Source of the DNA: Alisma plantago-aquatica
Taxonomy: Eukaryota; Streptophyta; Magnoliopsida; Alismatales; Alismataceae
Direction: 5' to 3'
Length of the DNA stretch: 64,000 nucleotides
Assembly (NCBI GenBank): GCA_963693085.1
Contig: OY856414.1
Coordinates: 262,164,001-262,228,000 of the forward strand
In this document: positions 51,101-61,887 of the stretch, in pieces
Numbering within the stretch: the stretch's first letter is position 1
Layout of the letters: each line of letters starts with the position of its first letter
Position numbers and translations under genes: made by a program
Notes under the pieces: generated by a model
Told to the model about the DNA's origin: nothing
Databases searched by the model: none
What the model saw: only the letters and a program-made list of their open reading frames with translations

Positions 51101-51462
51101 ATACTTGCATGATTATCGTTTCCCCCACATACCAGCTTTGGATGATCACCAACGTTTTATTTGTCGGCGTTTTATGTACAAGCCAAAAGGTCAAACAGTA
51201 AAACGTCATATTGTGAAATACATGAAGTTAAATACAAGGAGGATTAGTTAAATTAGAATCCTTAAGTGGATAGAAGTCTAGAGATCCAAGTTTTCAAAAA
51301 GGTATGCAAAAATTTATTTTTCTTACAACTTTCAGTATAGTATGTTAAAATTTGATAATTATTCTTGGTTAATTGTTGAACCTTTGATCCGGAATTCATG
51401 GGTGTGGCTTCGACCTCTCGGTCTCCCTTAATTGGGGGTTATCGGGAGGTGCGGTCATAACA
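48178..51462 (+). mobile_element. G-family LTR, plus orientation (3285 bp), array LTR II
   Basis: Nearly identical to array LTR I. The main size difference is a ~9-10-base duplication near 48450 (GGGTTCCTT repeated). TATAAA at 49138-49143. Flanked by the polypurine tract on the left and a PBS on the right. Confidence 0.92.
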
Positions 51463-54400
51463 TTTGGTATCAGATCTTAGGTTCCTCAGTTAACCATTAA
51501 TAATTATTAAATTTTACAAACTCCATAGAACCCAAGGGAGTTATTAGAGGAGTATCCAAAAGACGGAGGTGTCTAGAAAAGGATCACGACTGGGAGCTGG
51601 CAATATTTTTCTCTGCACCGCTAGTCAGAATACGAGGACTCCCGGATCCATGTCACTGTCTGGCTAAAGTCTTAGGGTATGAATCAAAATAAGATACCTT
51701 TAGGACTTCTCATCTTATTCATCCCTTCTCACCACAAAATTCTGATAAGGACCTAAAGGATTAGAGATTTATTTCTTCTCCTCACCCTCTTGAGGTATGG
51801 GTAAGGTTAATAAGGTTTAAGGAATCCTCCACCAAATTAAGGAAAGGCATGTAAATAAGATGTCATGGACATAAGCTTAATAGATTAAGCACAAAATTAA
51901 TAATAGATACATGCTTAGGTCGCATGACATAAGTTGTCACGTCCTCAGAAGAGACCTGAGGTAGACCTTCTTATCAGGAGGATAAGTTAGTCTTGGAGAT
52001 AGAGATCTCCATTGCAAGTAGAGACCTGGCACATCCTCTGAGGATGATGCTAACCCTAACCCTAAGTGAAGGTTAGAGATGAGTTGGACCAGGTGTTTGA
52101 AAGGACATGCTTTTGGGATGCCTTATGATCCATGGGTGACCTAGCACCTTTGGTAATCCAACCCTGGGAAGAGTCATGCATGTTAGGGTAAAGGATAGCT
52201 CCTTAGATGATGACGTTAGTGAAGGACCTTAGAAACCCTATGAGCTTATGCAAGTAGGGTATAGCTGGCGCCTAGGGCACGTCATGGTGCTGACAGTAGG
52301 ATGAAACCTTGGATAAGGAATTATGATGGAGCATAAAGGGTTATGGATGATCTTGAGAAACCATAAGTTCGAACCTAGGCTTCACCCATGTAGAGCATGC
52401 TTTAGAGGTTGATCCTTCATGAAGAGAGGACCTCTAATGGTGAGGTTGGATGTGGGGTTAGCTCTAGAGAGAGCAGGAAACCCAGCAAGAAGGTTGGAAG
52501 CCTAAAATCCTGAATAATGGATGATAGTGGTTGCCTCGTGATCGATCCCTGAAAGTTGATGATACCTTGGTTGCCTTTAGAGGGACCAAACCCTAGAGAG
52601 ATAAGATGAAGCCTCTGGTACATATTTGCCTACGATATAGGTGTTTACCTTCTGAGGTAGGAAGAAGAGTTCCTTAGACTTAGAAAGGTTTAGTGAACAG
52701 GTTCTGAGGCCTTGTACCCAGTTGGTTGTCCTTAAGAAGGACCCAACTCTAAGTGTTTCTTGAGTTGAAGGATGACACGGAGTTCATGTCATGCCTTTTT
52801 CATGCTTGGTTCATAGTTAAGAGACAGAGCATGCAGTGAACCTAGGGTTCCTAGGCCTAAGAGGGGAAGTGGTGTACCTAAGGCTCATGATGAGAAGTTG
52901 AGTTCCTATAGAAGCGAGCATGGTACTCCTCATGTATAAAGGAAAAGAGAAGCCCTTAAGTTTAAGGTGTGTTTGATGAACCCCTCATAGCTCAGTGATG
53001 ACATGGGAAGGTATGACCTTGATCTAATGTTAAAGAATGGGAACCCAACTGACCTAGCCTGGTTTAGTGGTCTACCTGTGCCTTAATAGTTTACTAGGGT
53101 TAAGCACATGGATGTAAACCCTAGACCTAAGGGCGTTTGTAACCTTGTTGTCAAGAGATGGTTTCCTCCCATCCTGGGAGAGGGACCCTTTCAAAGGGGG
53201 AACACCGGTTTTTGTGAAAACCTAAAGAGGTCTCATAGGATTTTGAGAAGCTAAGAGAAAAGTACATGGTATGAGAATGAACCTGTAGATCCATAGATAT
53301 CCATCTCTAATTGCATATGAATGTGTTACCATGGAGGTACCGGTATGGGGCTTGACCAAGGTAGACAGGTTGCCATGATCCCTATGAAAGGATGAAAGAG
53401 AGATGATGAAGACTTGGGTAAGGTTCTAAGTGAACATGTACTTTTATGGTGAATCCTAAGTCTATCCTAGGGTCAGGTAGGGATAAGACCGATGAAAGGA
53501 GGAGTTGCCTAATTCCCCAGTTGCACATGACCATAGGGTCGGGAGGTAACAACTATCATTGTCTGAGGGCCATGGGTTAGGAGATTCATCACCTTCATGA
53601 ACTCATGGGACCCAAAGGGCAGATGAGTAGGGCACTCTCTTGATGCATGAGGGAAGAGGGATGACCCCAAAAGTGTCGACACCCTATAGACCTAGAAGAG
53701 ATGACCAAGGATTGTGAGGTGACCCAAGTAGGTTCGAAACTAGTTTTCCATGGAGGTAGCTTGGATATCAAGACGATTGTAATATGGAAGCATAAACAAC
53801 ACGTTTCAACTTAGATTTAAAGGTGTACAGGCAAGGTGGGATGTACCATCTCTACTCTTGGAACAGGAGGAACTTTGTATTTGGACTGCAGCCAAATGCT
53901 TATTTCCTCTTGTTATGGGAGTGAGACATAGGACAGTACGCATGCCATACACCAAGGATAAAAGATGATGTGAGTTGGAACATTGCTATGAGGAAGGAGG
54001 ACAAAGACGATAAAATATACTGGTAAAGCAAATGATACATGGATGGTTTGCAAACACTAAGGGGAATGAGGTAGTCACCTTATGAGGAATGTCTTTAGCA
54101 TGAGCTATGAGTTATATAGGTCGAATTCAAAAACCAAGAGGTGAGTCTTACAAGGTTGAGTTTGATCACCATGTAATGAGATCAGCTAATGGTTGTTTTG
54201 GTAGCCAGTCTGGTCATCGAAGCAATGAAAGGATGGTGGTAGAACCTCAGATGCACTTCTTTGGAAAAGAAGGTGATGAAACCCCGACTAGAGTGGTTTA
54301 GGGTTTCAGAGGAATTGATCTTGAGGAATCACGACATGCAGGAAATCATGTTTGAAGATCACCATATACCGTGGTTCTACCAAGATAGTAAATGGCAATA

Positions 54401-55557
54401 GCACTTTGGATGCTTAAGATGAAGTTGCATGTGGTATACGGCCATGCAAGCCAAGAGGTAAAGGACGAACACCAGTAACCTAGCGTATTGATATAGAGGA
54501 CAAAAGAGTCCCTGAGAGGGAATGGGAGTTCATCACTATGGATGTTGTGATAGGTCTCCCCTGGACCGAGGAAGGTCGAGATGCAATGTGGGATATGGTA
54601 GATCGCCTTACCTAGATGACATGAGAAAGAAAGAGTTCTGTTAAGGGACAGGTCTGGTTGAACTAACCATGAGAGAGATGGTTCAACCATGAAGCGAGTT
54701 CAAAGGTTTTTTGAGTTTGACCTAAAGGTTCCCTTCCAAAAGGTGGAACAACGTAGGTACAGTTTATCACCCCATGTAATGGTTAGTATGATCCAGGCTA
54801 AAGGGTCTGATGAGGGCATGTGTGCTCGTTCAGGGTGATATCTAGAGACAGTTATTGTCCTATGAAAGATGTGACAATGACCACCATAGCCAGTATTGGG
54901 TTTTATAAGAAGCTCTGTAAGGGAGGTTGTGTCGGTCACCACTTCAACAAGGTGATGTGGGTGAAAGGACCACATGATGGTTAGAAAAGGGCCACACGAT
55001 GGTTAGAAAAGGGACCACAGTGCGTGTAGATGAAGTCACTTTGATTGTGCAAGGGCTGAAAGGAGCCTAGAGATGATGAGAGTCGTGAGAAGATGCAAAG
55101 TAGACTGACATACAAGTTACTGTGGGAGAATATGTGACATGAAAACCGACCCCTCTAAGTTATAACTAAGAGAGTTGGATCCCCGATGCATGGGTTCTTT
55201 TGACATGGTTTGGTGGAGAAGGTTAAGTTTGAACTTACCCCTCGGGATAAAGTAATGTGTGATGAGTTCCATGTGTCCGATTTAGAGCACTATGTGAGGT
55301 ACCCCGACCATGTGCTGAGCAATGAACCTAGTGAGCCCCTAGGGAGGCTAAAATGACATGAGTCACCTGTGCAGTTTATATATGCCAGAGTGAAGGAACT
55401 CATAGAAAAGAATAAGTGATGATAAAGGTTCTTTGGAAGTGCCATGGGTAGGGTAAATCCATATAGGGGCCAATGATGGACATGGAAAAATCTTGTCCTG
55501 AATTGTTTGTTTGCTTGTTTGAATTTTGAGGAAAAAATTCCTATAAGAGGGGAAGGA
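51463..55557 (+). mobile_element. G-family internal region, unit 3
   Basis: Near-perfect copy of unit 2 at a spacing of 7381 bases. PBS TGGTATCAGATC at 51465-51476. Integrase remnant near 54520-54620. Towards its right end it shares small private changes with the duplicate that follows (for example GAAAAAATTC in place of GACAAGATTC). Confidence 0.88.
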
Positions 55558-56872
55558 TGTTACAACCCCAAGAGGTGATGAAACCCCGACTAGAGTGGTT
55601 TAGGGTTTCAGAGGAATTGATCTTGAGGAATCACGACATGCAGGAAATCATGTTTGAAGATCACCATATACCATGGTTCTACCAAGATAGTAAATGGCAA
55701 TAGCACTTTGGATGCTTAAGATGAAGTTGCATGTGGTATACGGCCATGCAAGCCAAGAGGTAAAGGACGAACACCAGTAACCTAGTGTATTGATATAGAG
55801 GACAAAAGAGTCCCTGAGAGGGAATGGGAGTTCATCACTATGGATGTTGTGATAGGTCTCCCCTGGACCGAGGAAGGTCGAGATGCAATGTGGGATATGG
55901 TAGATCGCCTTACCTAGATGACATGAGAAAGAAAGAGTTCTATTAAGGGACAGGTCTGGTTGAACTAACCATGAGAGAGATGGTTCAACCATGAAGCGAG
56001 TTCAAAGGTTTTTTGAGTTTGACCTAAAGGTTCCCTTCCAAAAGGTGGAACAACGTAGGTACAGTTTATCACCCCATGTAATGGTTAGTATGATCCAGGC
56101 TAAAGGGTCTGATGAGGGCATGTGTGCTCGTTCAGGGTGATATCTAGAGACAATTCTTGTCCTATGAAAGATGTGACAATGACCACCATAGCCAGTATTG
56201 GGTTTTATAAGAAACTCTGTAAGGGAGGTTGTGTCGGTTACCACTTCAGTAAGGTGATGTTGGTGAAAGGACCACATGATGGTTATAAAACGGCCACATG
56301 ATGGTTAGAAAAGGGACCACAATGTATGTAGATGAAGTCACTTTGATTGTGCAAGGGCTGAAAGGAGCCTAGAGATGATGAGAGTCGTGAGAAGATGCAA
56401 AGTAGACTGACATACAAGTTACTGTGGGAGAATATGTGACATGAAAACCGACCCCTCTAAGTTATAACTAAGAGAGTTGGATCCCCGATGCATGGGTTCT
56501 TTTGACATGGTTTGGTGGAGAAGGTTAAGTTTGAACTTACCCCTCGGGATAAAGTAATGTGTGATGAGTTCCATGTGTCCGATTTAGAGCACTATGTGAG
56601 GTACCCCGACCATGTGCTGAGCAATGAACCTAGTGAGCCCCAAGGGAGGCTGAAATGACATGAGTCACCTGTGCAGTTTATATATGCCAGAGTGAAGGAA
56701 CTCAGAGAAAAGAATAAGTGATGATAAAGGTTCTTTGGAAGTGCCATGGGTAGGGTAAATCCATATAGGGGCCAATGATGGACATGGAAAAATCTTGTCC
56801 TGAATTGTTTGTTTGCTTGTTTGAATTTTGAGGAAAAAATTCCTATAAGAGGGGAAGGATGTTACAACCCCA
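54271..56872. repeat. 1302-bp tandem duplication (two copies) of pol end plus 13 bases of LTR
   Basis: 54271-55570 is repeated at 55573-56872. The first copy ends with the polypurine tract and only the first 13 bases of an LTR (TGTTACAACCCCA, 55558-55570), then jumps back into integrase-region sequence; the second copy runs on into a proper LTR at 56860. The copies are nearly identical, so the event is recent. Confidence 0.92.
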
Positions 56873-59611
56873 ATTTTTGGGTTCAATTGGTGAGAAATGC
56901 AATTTCTCATATTAAGGATAATTGAACAAAGAATGGTATAATTTGTTTTGAATACATGGATTTTGTTTACAATAGCCTTGATGTTTGTGTTGTGGGTTTT
57001 ATTGGCTATTGGGCCCAATAACAAGGAAATAACAAGGAAATTCAATTAGTAAATAGATAATTGAATTCTTAAGAAAAGAAATATGAAGAAACCTCTAGAA
57101 GGCACATCCAAAGAGGATTTCGTGCCTTTTAGGTTCCTTGGGTTCCAAGGAGTCCAAAGTTGCATAAAGAAAGCAATAAGAAAAGAAAAGATTAATTATG
57201 TTTTCTTTATTAAGAAAGAAATTGAAAACAATGAGAAAATGTGGAAAATAAGTGAAAAGAGGTATAAATGAGATTTCTTGGGGAAAATTTCGTATCCATG
57301 AGGTTGCTAATATTAAAAGGAATGCCAATAAGGAAAATAAAAGAGAAATAAAAAGAAATCCTTAAAAAGAGATATTTTAATGAGAAATAAACAAGATAAT
57401 GTGAAATATTGCATAATGATGCATCTTGAAGGATAATGAGTATCCAATAAAAAGGATTTCAAAATAATAGAGTTTCTTGGGATCCAAGGAGTCCCAATAA
57501 AGAGGAAAGAAAGAGAAAATACCAAAATTATAAAATAAGAGGATAATGTAATGCATTATTAATGAATGTTGTGAATTGATAAAAAGGGAGTAATTTCTAT
57601 TAAAAGAGAATAGAAATTCGTGGCCAATGAATAAAAAGAGCAAGCACAGAGAAAATAAAAGGAGAAAAAGCTGCGCCCCGTGAGGCTAGGGCGAGGCAGC
57701 AACGCCTGCGCGAGGTGGAAGAAGGCAGAGGTCCCTTTGGACCGTTCTGCCCCTCCCTATTGTAAAGATGGCCGTTTAAGTGGAGGGGTACAACCGTCTT
57801 TTGGTTATAATTCGTAACGGGCTGCTTTGCATGGTTTTGATGACGTGGCATCGTGCCATTGGCTCAAACAGGTAATTCATACAAAATTCATATCTCAATA
57901 TTCGTAACTCCGATTAGGACAAGTAATATATGAATTTTGATCAGAAAAATGCAAGGAACCCATTAAAAATAGTTTTATAGCCTGAATCTGATCATAGTTC
58001 GAAATGTAGTGTAAATTATTATCTTTAATGAATTAAAGTTTAAGAAACCCTATTTTGATATGATTAATGTGTTTAATAGGGTTTAATGGATCGATGTTAA
58101 CCTGTTAAATGTAAAAAGGTACATTATGTTCAAAAAGGAATAACTTTGCACGTGATTAGTCTAATTTAGATTTTATATGCATAAATATGCTTGAAATGGG
58201 AAAAGTACATAAAGTTATCATCTTTAATGATTTAATTAAGGAAAAACCCTTAGATTTGATGATAGATAGACTTAATGATGTTAATCAAGCTGATATTAAC
58301 CTGTTGTTAATAAAAGTGGAAATAGGATCTAAAAAGATGATCTTTTTATATAATTGGCTTAATTTAGGGTTTCATGCATGATTATGCATTAATGAGCTTG
58401 AAAACCCTAAGTTAGAGGAATATGTCTTTTAATTGTTTTAATGGTTCAAATCCATGAATAAATAGGGATATGATGACCCTAAGCCAATTTGAGTAGAAAA
58501 GAATATTAAAATGGATAGTTGAGCAATTAAGGTTCATATAAATGGAAAAGGGTATTTTAGGGTTTAAGTTGAGAAATTGATCTAAGAAACCCTAATGAAT
58601 ATTAATGAAACCTTAATGCGGATTAGAAACTCTAGAAAGAGAATCCAAGTCAATAAAGTAGATTCTTGATAAGGTGTGTGATAAATAGAGTACATATTCT
58701 TTTCAGGAATTATGTGATGATCGAATTACTTGCTTGGATCTGTTGATTGGCTTGATTGTATATACATGAAGTATATGTTGAATAATATGCATGACTCATC
58801 AAATCAGGTATGTGGTTAATTATGAATAACCGCTTAGGTTTTCCGATGGATTCCCGAATGTTTAATCGCATTGAATGCAACTAAACTGTTTGGATGTTCA
58901 TATTGCAATTATAAAGTGACTATGACTATCACATAATGTATATGCCTTCTAGCTCAGATCTCGGTCCCCTCTGTGTCGTAATGGCTGACCTAGTATATGG
59001 CTACCTAGAGGGTAGGTCCATTAGGTCATGAATGACTTAGTATATGGCTACCTAAAGGGTAGGTCCATCAAGTGACAGTGAGTTAGATATTGGGCTACCT
59101 TTGGGTGGTGCCATGCGACTCTACCTTTACAGAGGTACCATATAAGTCCTTACAGGGACAACACAGAGTTGTGGATAGGTATGGATTGAGTAGTTTGGCT
59201 TAAAACATAAACTTGATTGTTAAATGATTAATTGAATGATTACATTGTTAACATACTTGCATGATTATCATTTCCCCCGCATACCAGCTTCGGCTGACCG
59301 ACGTTTTGTTTGTCAGCGTTTTAGGTACAAGCCAAAAGGACAAACAGTAAAACGTCATATTGTGAAATACATGAAGTTAAATACAAGGAGGATTAGTTAA
59401 ATTAGAATCCTTAAGTGGATAGAAGTCTAGAGATCCAAGTTTTCAAAAAGGTATGCAAAAATTTATTTTTCTTACAGCTTTTAGTATAGTATGTTAAAAT
59501 TTGATAAATATTCTTGGTTAATTGTCGAACCTTGGATCCGAAAGTCATGGGTGCGGCTTCGACCTCTCGGTCTCCCTTAATTGGGGGTTATCGGGAGGTG
59601 GGGTCGTAACA
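56860..59611 (+). mobile_element. G-family LTR, plus orientation, last of array, with ~530-bp internal deletion
   Basis: TGTTACAACCCCAATTTTTGG ... GGTCGTAACA. Compared with array LTR I it lacks the equivalent of about 41601-42127; the junction is near 57661 (AAAAGG|AGAAAAAGCTG). The loss removes the TATA box and most of the GC-rich leader. It is followed not by a PBS but by TTTAG and element B sequence, so this is the true right end of the composite. Confidence 0.9.
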
Positions 59612-59616
59612 TTTAG
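59612..59616 (+). repeat. Putative target-site duplication of the composite, right copy (TTTAG)
   Basis: Directly follows the TAACA end of the last G LTR and equals 23865-23869. Confidence 0.55.
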
Positions 59617-59834
59617 ATTAAAGACTTTCTTTTAGGATGTTATATTAGTTTTCATGTAACAAAGTTTACTTTTGTAAGAATAGTGATGGGAATGTTTATC
59701 TTCTAGTTTGTGTGATTTATTATATATCTGTTATGAATGCCAACTTTATGTAATGTCCCCTTGAGTGCATGAGTTATGGATAACTCACTGATGCTTCCTC
59801 TATGTGCATGTGTGTATTTAGGGAGGGTGTTACA
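59617..59834 (+). mobile_element. Large solo-LTR-like element B, right part
   Basis: Continues element B after the composite and ends GGGAGGGTGTTACA, the inverted match to its TGTAACATCC-type start at 20922. Confidence 0.65.
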
Positions 59835-59839
59835 TATGC
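59835..59839 (+). repeat. Putative target-site duplication of element B, right copy (TATGC)
   Basis: Pairs with GATGT at 20917-20921; both are one change from GATGC. Confidence 0.5.
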
Positions 59840-59997
59840 ACTGAGCAGGAAGTCATCTTCACCATCATCAACAGACAAAGCATAGTTACACTCTATGGCA
59901 TGTCACAAGGGGGGACATGTTAGTGTTACTTTGACAGATGAACGTACAACTGGAAGTGTCTTTGTTGGCAGGTTTGTTGGCACAACTACAGGTTAAG
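59840..59997 (+). pseudogene. Ty3/gypsy pol of element A, continuation after the 38.9-kb insertion
   Basis: The plus strand reads A-L-S-R-K-S followed by a serine-rich linker, exactly what follows V-A-D at the end of RNase H in gypsy pol. A stop (TAG) comes after about 15 codons. The trace continues weakly to 59997, where the LTR of element D begins. Integrase and the 3' LTR of A would lie beyond element D, outside the window. Confidence 0.75.
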
Positions 59998-60367
59998 TGA
60001 TGCAGTGCATGTGGGTAAGGATAGAACTAGATAATAAAATTCATTGATTCCAAAGAATACCGAAGAGTTGAGACCAAGCTTCGTTGATTTCACAGAAATA
60101 CCGAAGATGGATGATGCGGGGAAAACCCTCATTTTCTATTCAATATCAAGAAAGCCGTCCCACAATAACAACATACAAGTGCTTAAATAGGAAGCCCTAA
60201 ACTCTACCAACTTGAGGAAATACGGAAAGGTCCTTAGGAATATTTAAAATAGAACATAAAGTGCTGGAAATAAAAATTTGACACTGGACGTTCAACATTA
60301 AAATTTGCCTATGTTCATTGGATGCTCCTTCTTCTGCATGTATTATAGTGCTATTTGTCCCGCATCA
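59998..60367 (-). mobile_element. 3' LTR (370 bp) of minus-strand gypsy element D
   Basis: On the plus strand TGATGCAG ... CCCGCATCA: the minus-strand LTR starts TGATGCGG and ends CTGCATCA, with an inverted terminal repeat TGATGC. A minus-strand TATTTAAG at 60182-60189 is a likely promoter TATA box. Left flank TTAAG (59993-59997) is the probable target-site duplication; its partner is outside the window. Confidence 0.82.
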
Positions 60368-61887
60368 TTCCCCCTAGGGTAGAGAAGATTCGCCCTTGAA
60401 TCAGAATCCACTTCATCACCGGATGAATAATCACCAACAAAAGGAACAAGATGCTTCACATTAAACACATCAGAAGTATGAATATGACTCGACAATTGAA
60501 GGCGAGAGGCATTAGGATTAATCTTTTCCACAATCTCCACTGGGCCAATCTTCTTCGCAGCAAGATTATTATATTCGTGTGTAGGAAAGCAATCCTTAGT
60601 CAAAATAGCCCAAACAAAATCACCAGTATTGAACTCGACGACACGACATTTCTGATCAGCATGTGCCTTATATTTTGCAACACTTGCGGTTAACTTAGAA
60701 TGGGTTTGTTGATGAATTTGTTGCAACTGAGCAACAAAATCCTTTGCAGTGGCATGTGGTTGCACCTTGCTCGGCAAAGCGAGCAAATCAAGAGGACACC
60801 GTGGGGATAAACTGTACACCACGTGGAAAGGGCTATAGCCGGTGATGCGGTTGACTTCATGATTATGAGCAAACTCAGCTTGAGGCAATTTCAAGTCCCA
60901 TGACTTAAGATGATCACCTACCAAACTACGTAAAAGATTACCAAGGGAACGGTTGACAACCTCCGTCTGGCCATCAGTTTGAGGGTGGTATGCACTACTA
61001 AAATTCAATTGAGTGTTAACCATGCACCATAAACTTCTCCAGAAATGGCTCACAAAGCGTGTATCACGGTCAGAGACAATAGAGGCAGGCAGACCATGAA
61101 GACGGTACACTTCACAAAAATAAAGTTGAGAAACATGAACAGCATCAGTCGTGCGTTTACACGGAATAAAATGAACCATCTTGGAAAAGCAATCCACCAC
61201 AACATAAATAGAATCATTCCCCCATTGGGTGTGAGGAAGACCTAGGACAAAATCCATGCTAACATCAGACCATGGTTGGGTTGGAATAGGAAGAGGCATG
61301 TGCAAGCCGACGTTAGTTGAGGCGCCCTTTGCCAACTGACAAATATGACAACGAGCTACGAATTTGCCAACCTCCTTATGCATAGAAGCCCAATAATACG
61401 AACCAGCAAGCAACTGAAAAGTATGATCACGACCAACATGACCCTCATTGTGTAGCTCCTGAATAATCTGCATACAGAGGCTGCACACAGGAATGCACAA
61501 TTGAACGCCATGAAAGATAAAACCATCTTCTAAGAAAAATTTGGTGGGTCCACCTTGCTGGATTTTCAGAAGCACCTGAGAAAAGAACAGATCATCCACA
61601 TACAAATCTATGAAAGAATCAAAGCCAGACACATGCACGTGCATCTCAGTCAGAAGTCCATGGCGACGACTCAACACATCAGCCACACGATTAGAAACAC
61701 TAGCTTTATGTTTAATTACAAAAGTAAACTGCTGCAAATACGAGAGCCACGAAGCATGCTGATGAGAGACCTTGTCTTGACTGCCAATATGCTTGAGGGA
61801 ATCGTGATCAGTGTAAAGAACAAACTCACGTTGGAAGGGATAATGACGCCAATGCTTCACATCTTGGACAACTGCGTAAAACTCCAT
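60343..61887 (-). CDS. Gypsy pol (element D): RNase H C-terminal part and intact integrase
   Basis: An open frame of 514 codons, the 3' part of the D polyprotein; the methionine at 61887 is only the first after an upstream TGA and not the true start. Residues 1-75 are the end of RNase H (Y-T-D-H-D-S-L near 25-31, R-V-A-D-V-L-S-R-R at 67-75). Integrase follows: zinc finger H146-x3-H150...C180-x2-C183, then catalytic D212 (S-M-D-F), D273 (V-S-D-R-D) and E309 (Q-T-E-V-V-N-R). Exactly 35 residues separate the second D and the E, as in D,D35E integrases. A degenerate GPY/F box (K-I-G-P-V) lies at 446-450, and I see no classical chromodomain after it. The last codons run into the 3' LTR. Integrase inserts the cDNA into the chromosome. 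All key residues are present. The clade is a chromovirus; CRM or Galadriel/Reina-like is my guess. Confidence 0.9.
   Translation of the reverse strand: MEFYAVVQDVKHWRHYPFQREFVLYTDHDSLKHIGSQDKVSHQHASWLSYLQQFTFVIKHKASVSNRVADVLSRRHGLLTEMHVHVSGFDSFIDLYVDDLFFSQVLLKIQQGGPTKFFLEDGFIFHGVQLCIPVCSLCMQIIQELHNEGHVGRDHTFQLLAGSYYWASMHKEVGKFVARCHICQLAKGASTNVGLHMPLPIPTQPWSDVSMDFVLGLPHTQWGNDSIYVVVDCFSKMVHFIPCKRTTDAVHVSQLYFCEVYRLHGLPASIVSDRDTRFVSHFWRSLWCMVNTQLNFSSAYHPQTDGQTEVVNRSLGNLLRSLVGDHLKSWDLKLPQAEFAHNHEVNRITGYSPFHVVYSLSPRCPLDLLALPSKVQPHATAKDFVAQLQQIHQQTHSKLTASVAKYKAHADQKCRVVEFNTGDFVWAILTKDCFPTHEYNNLAAKKIGPVEIVEKINPNASRLQLSSHIHTSDVFNVKHLVPFVGDYSSGDEVDSDSRANLLYPRGNDAGQIAL
60368..60376 (-). other. Polypurine tract of element D, within the pol reading frame
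   Basis: The minus strand reads TAGGGGGAA just before the LTR start and encodes part of the final residues (P-R-G-N) of pol. Confidence 0.8.
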
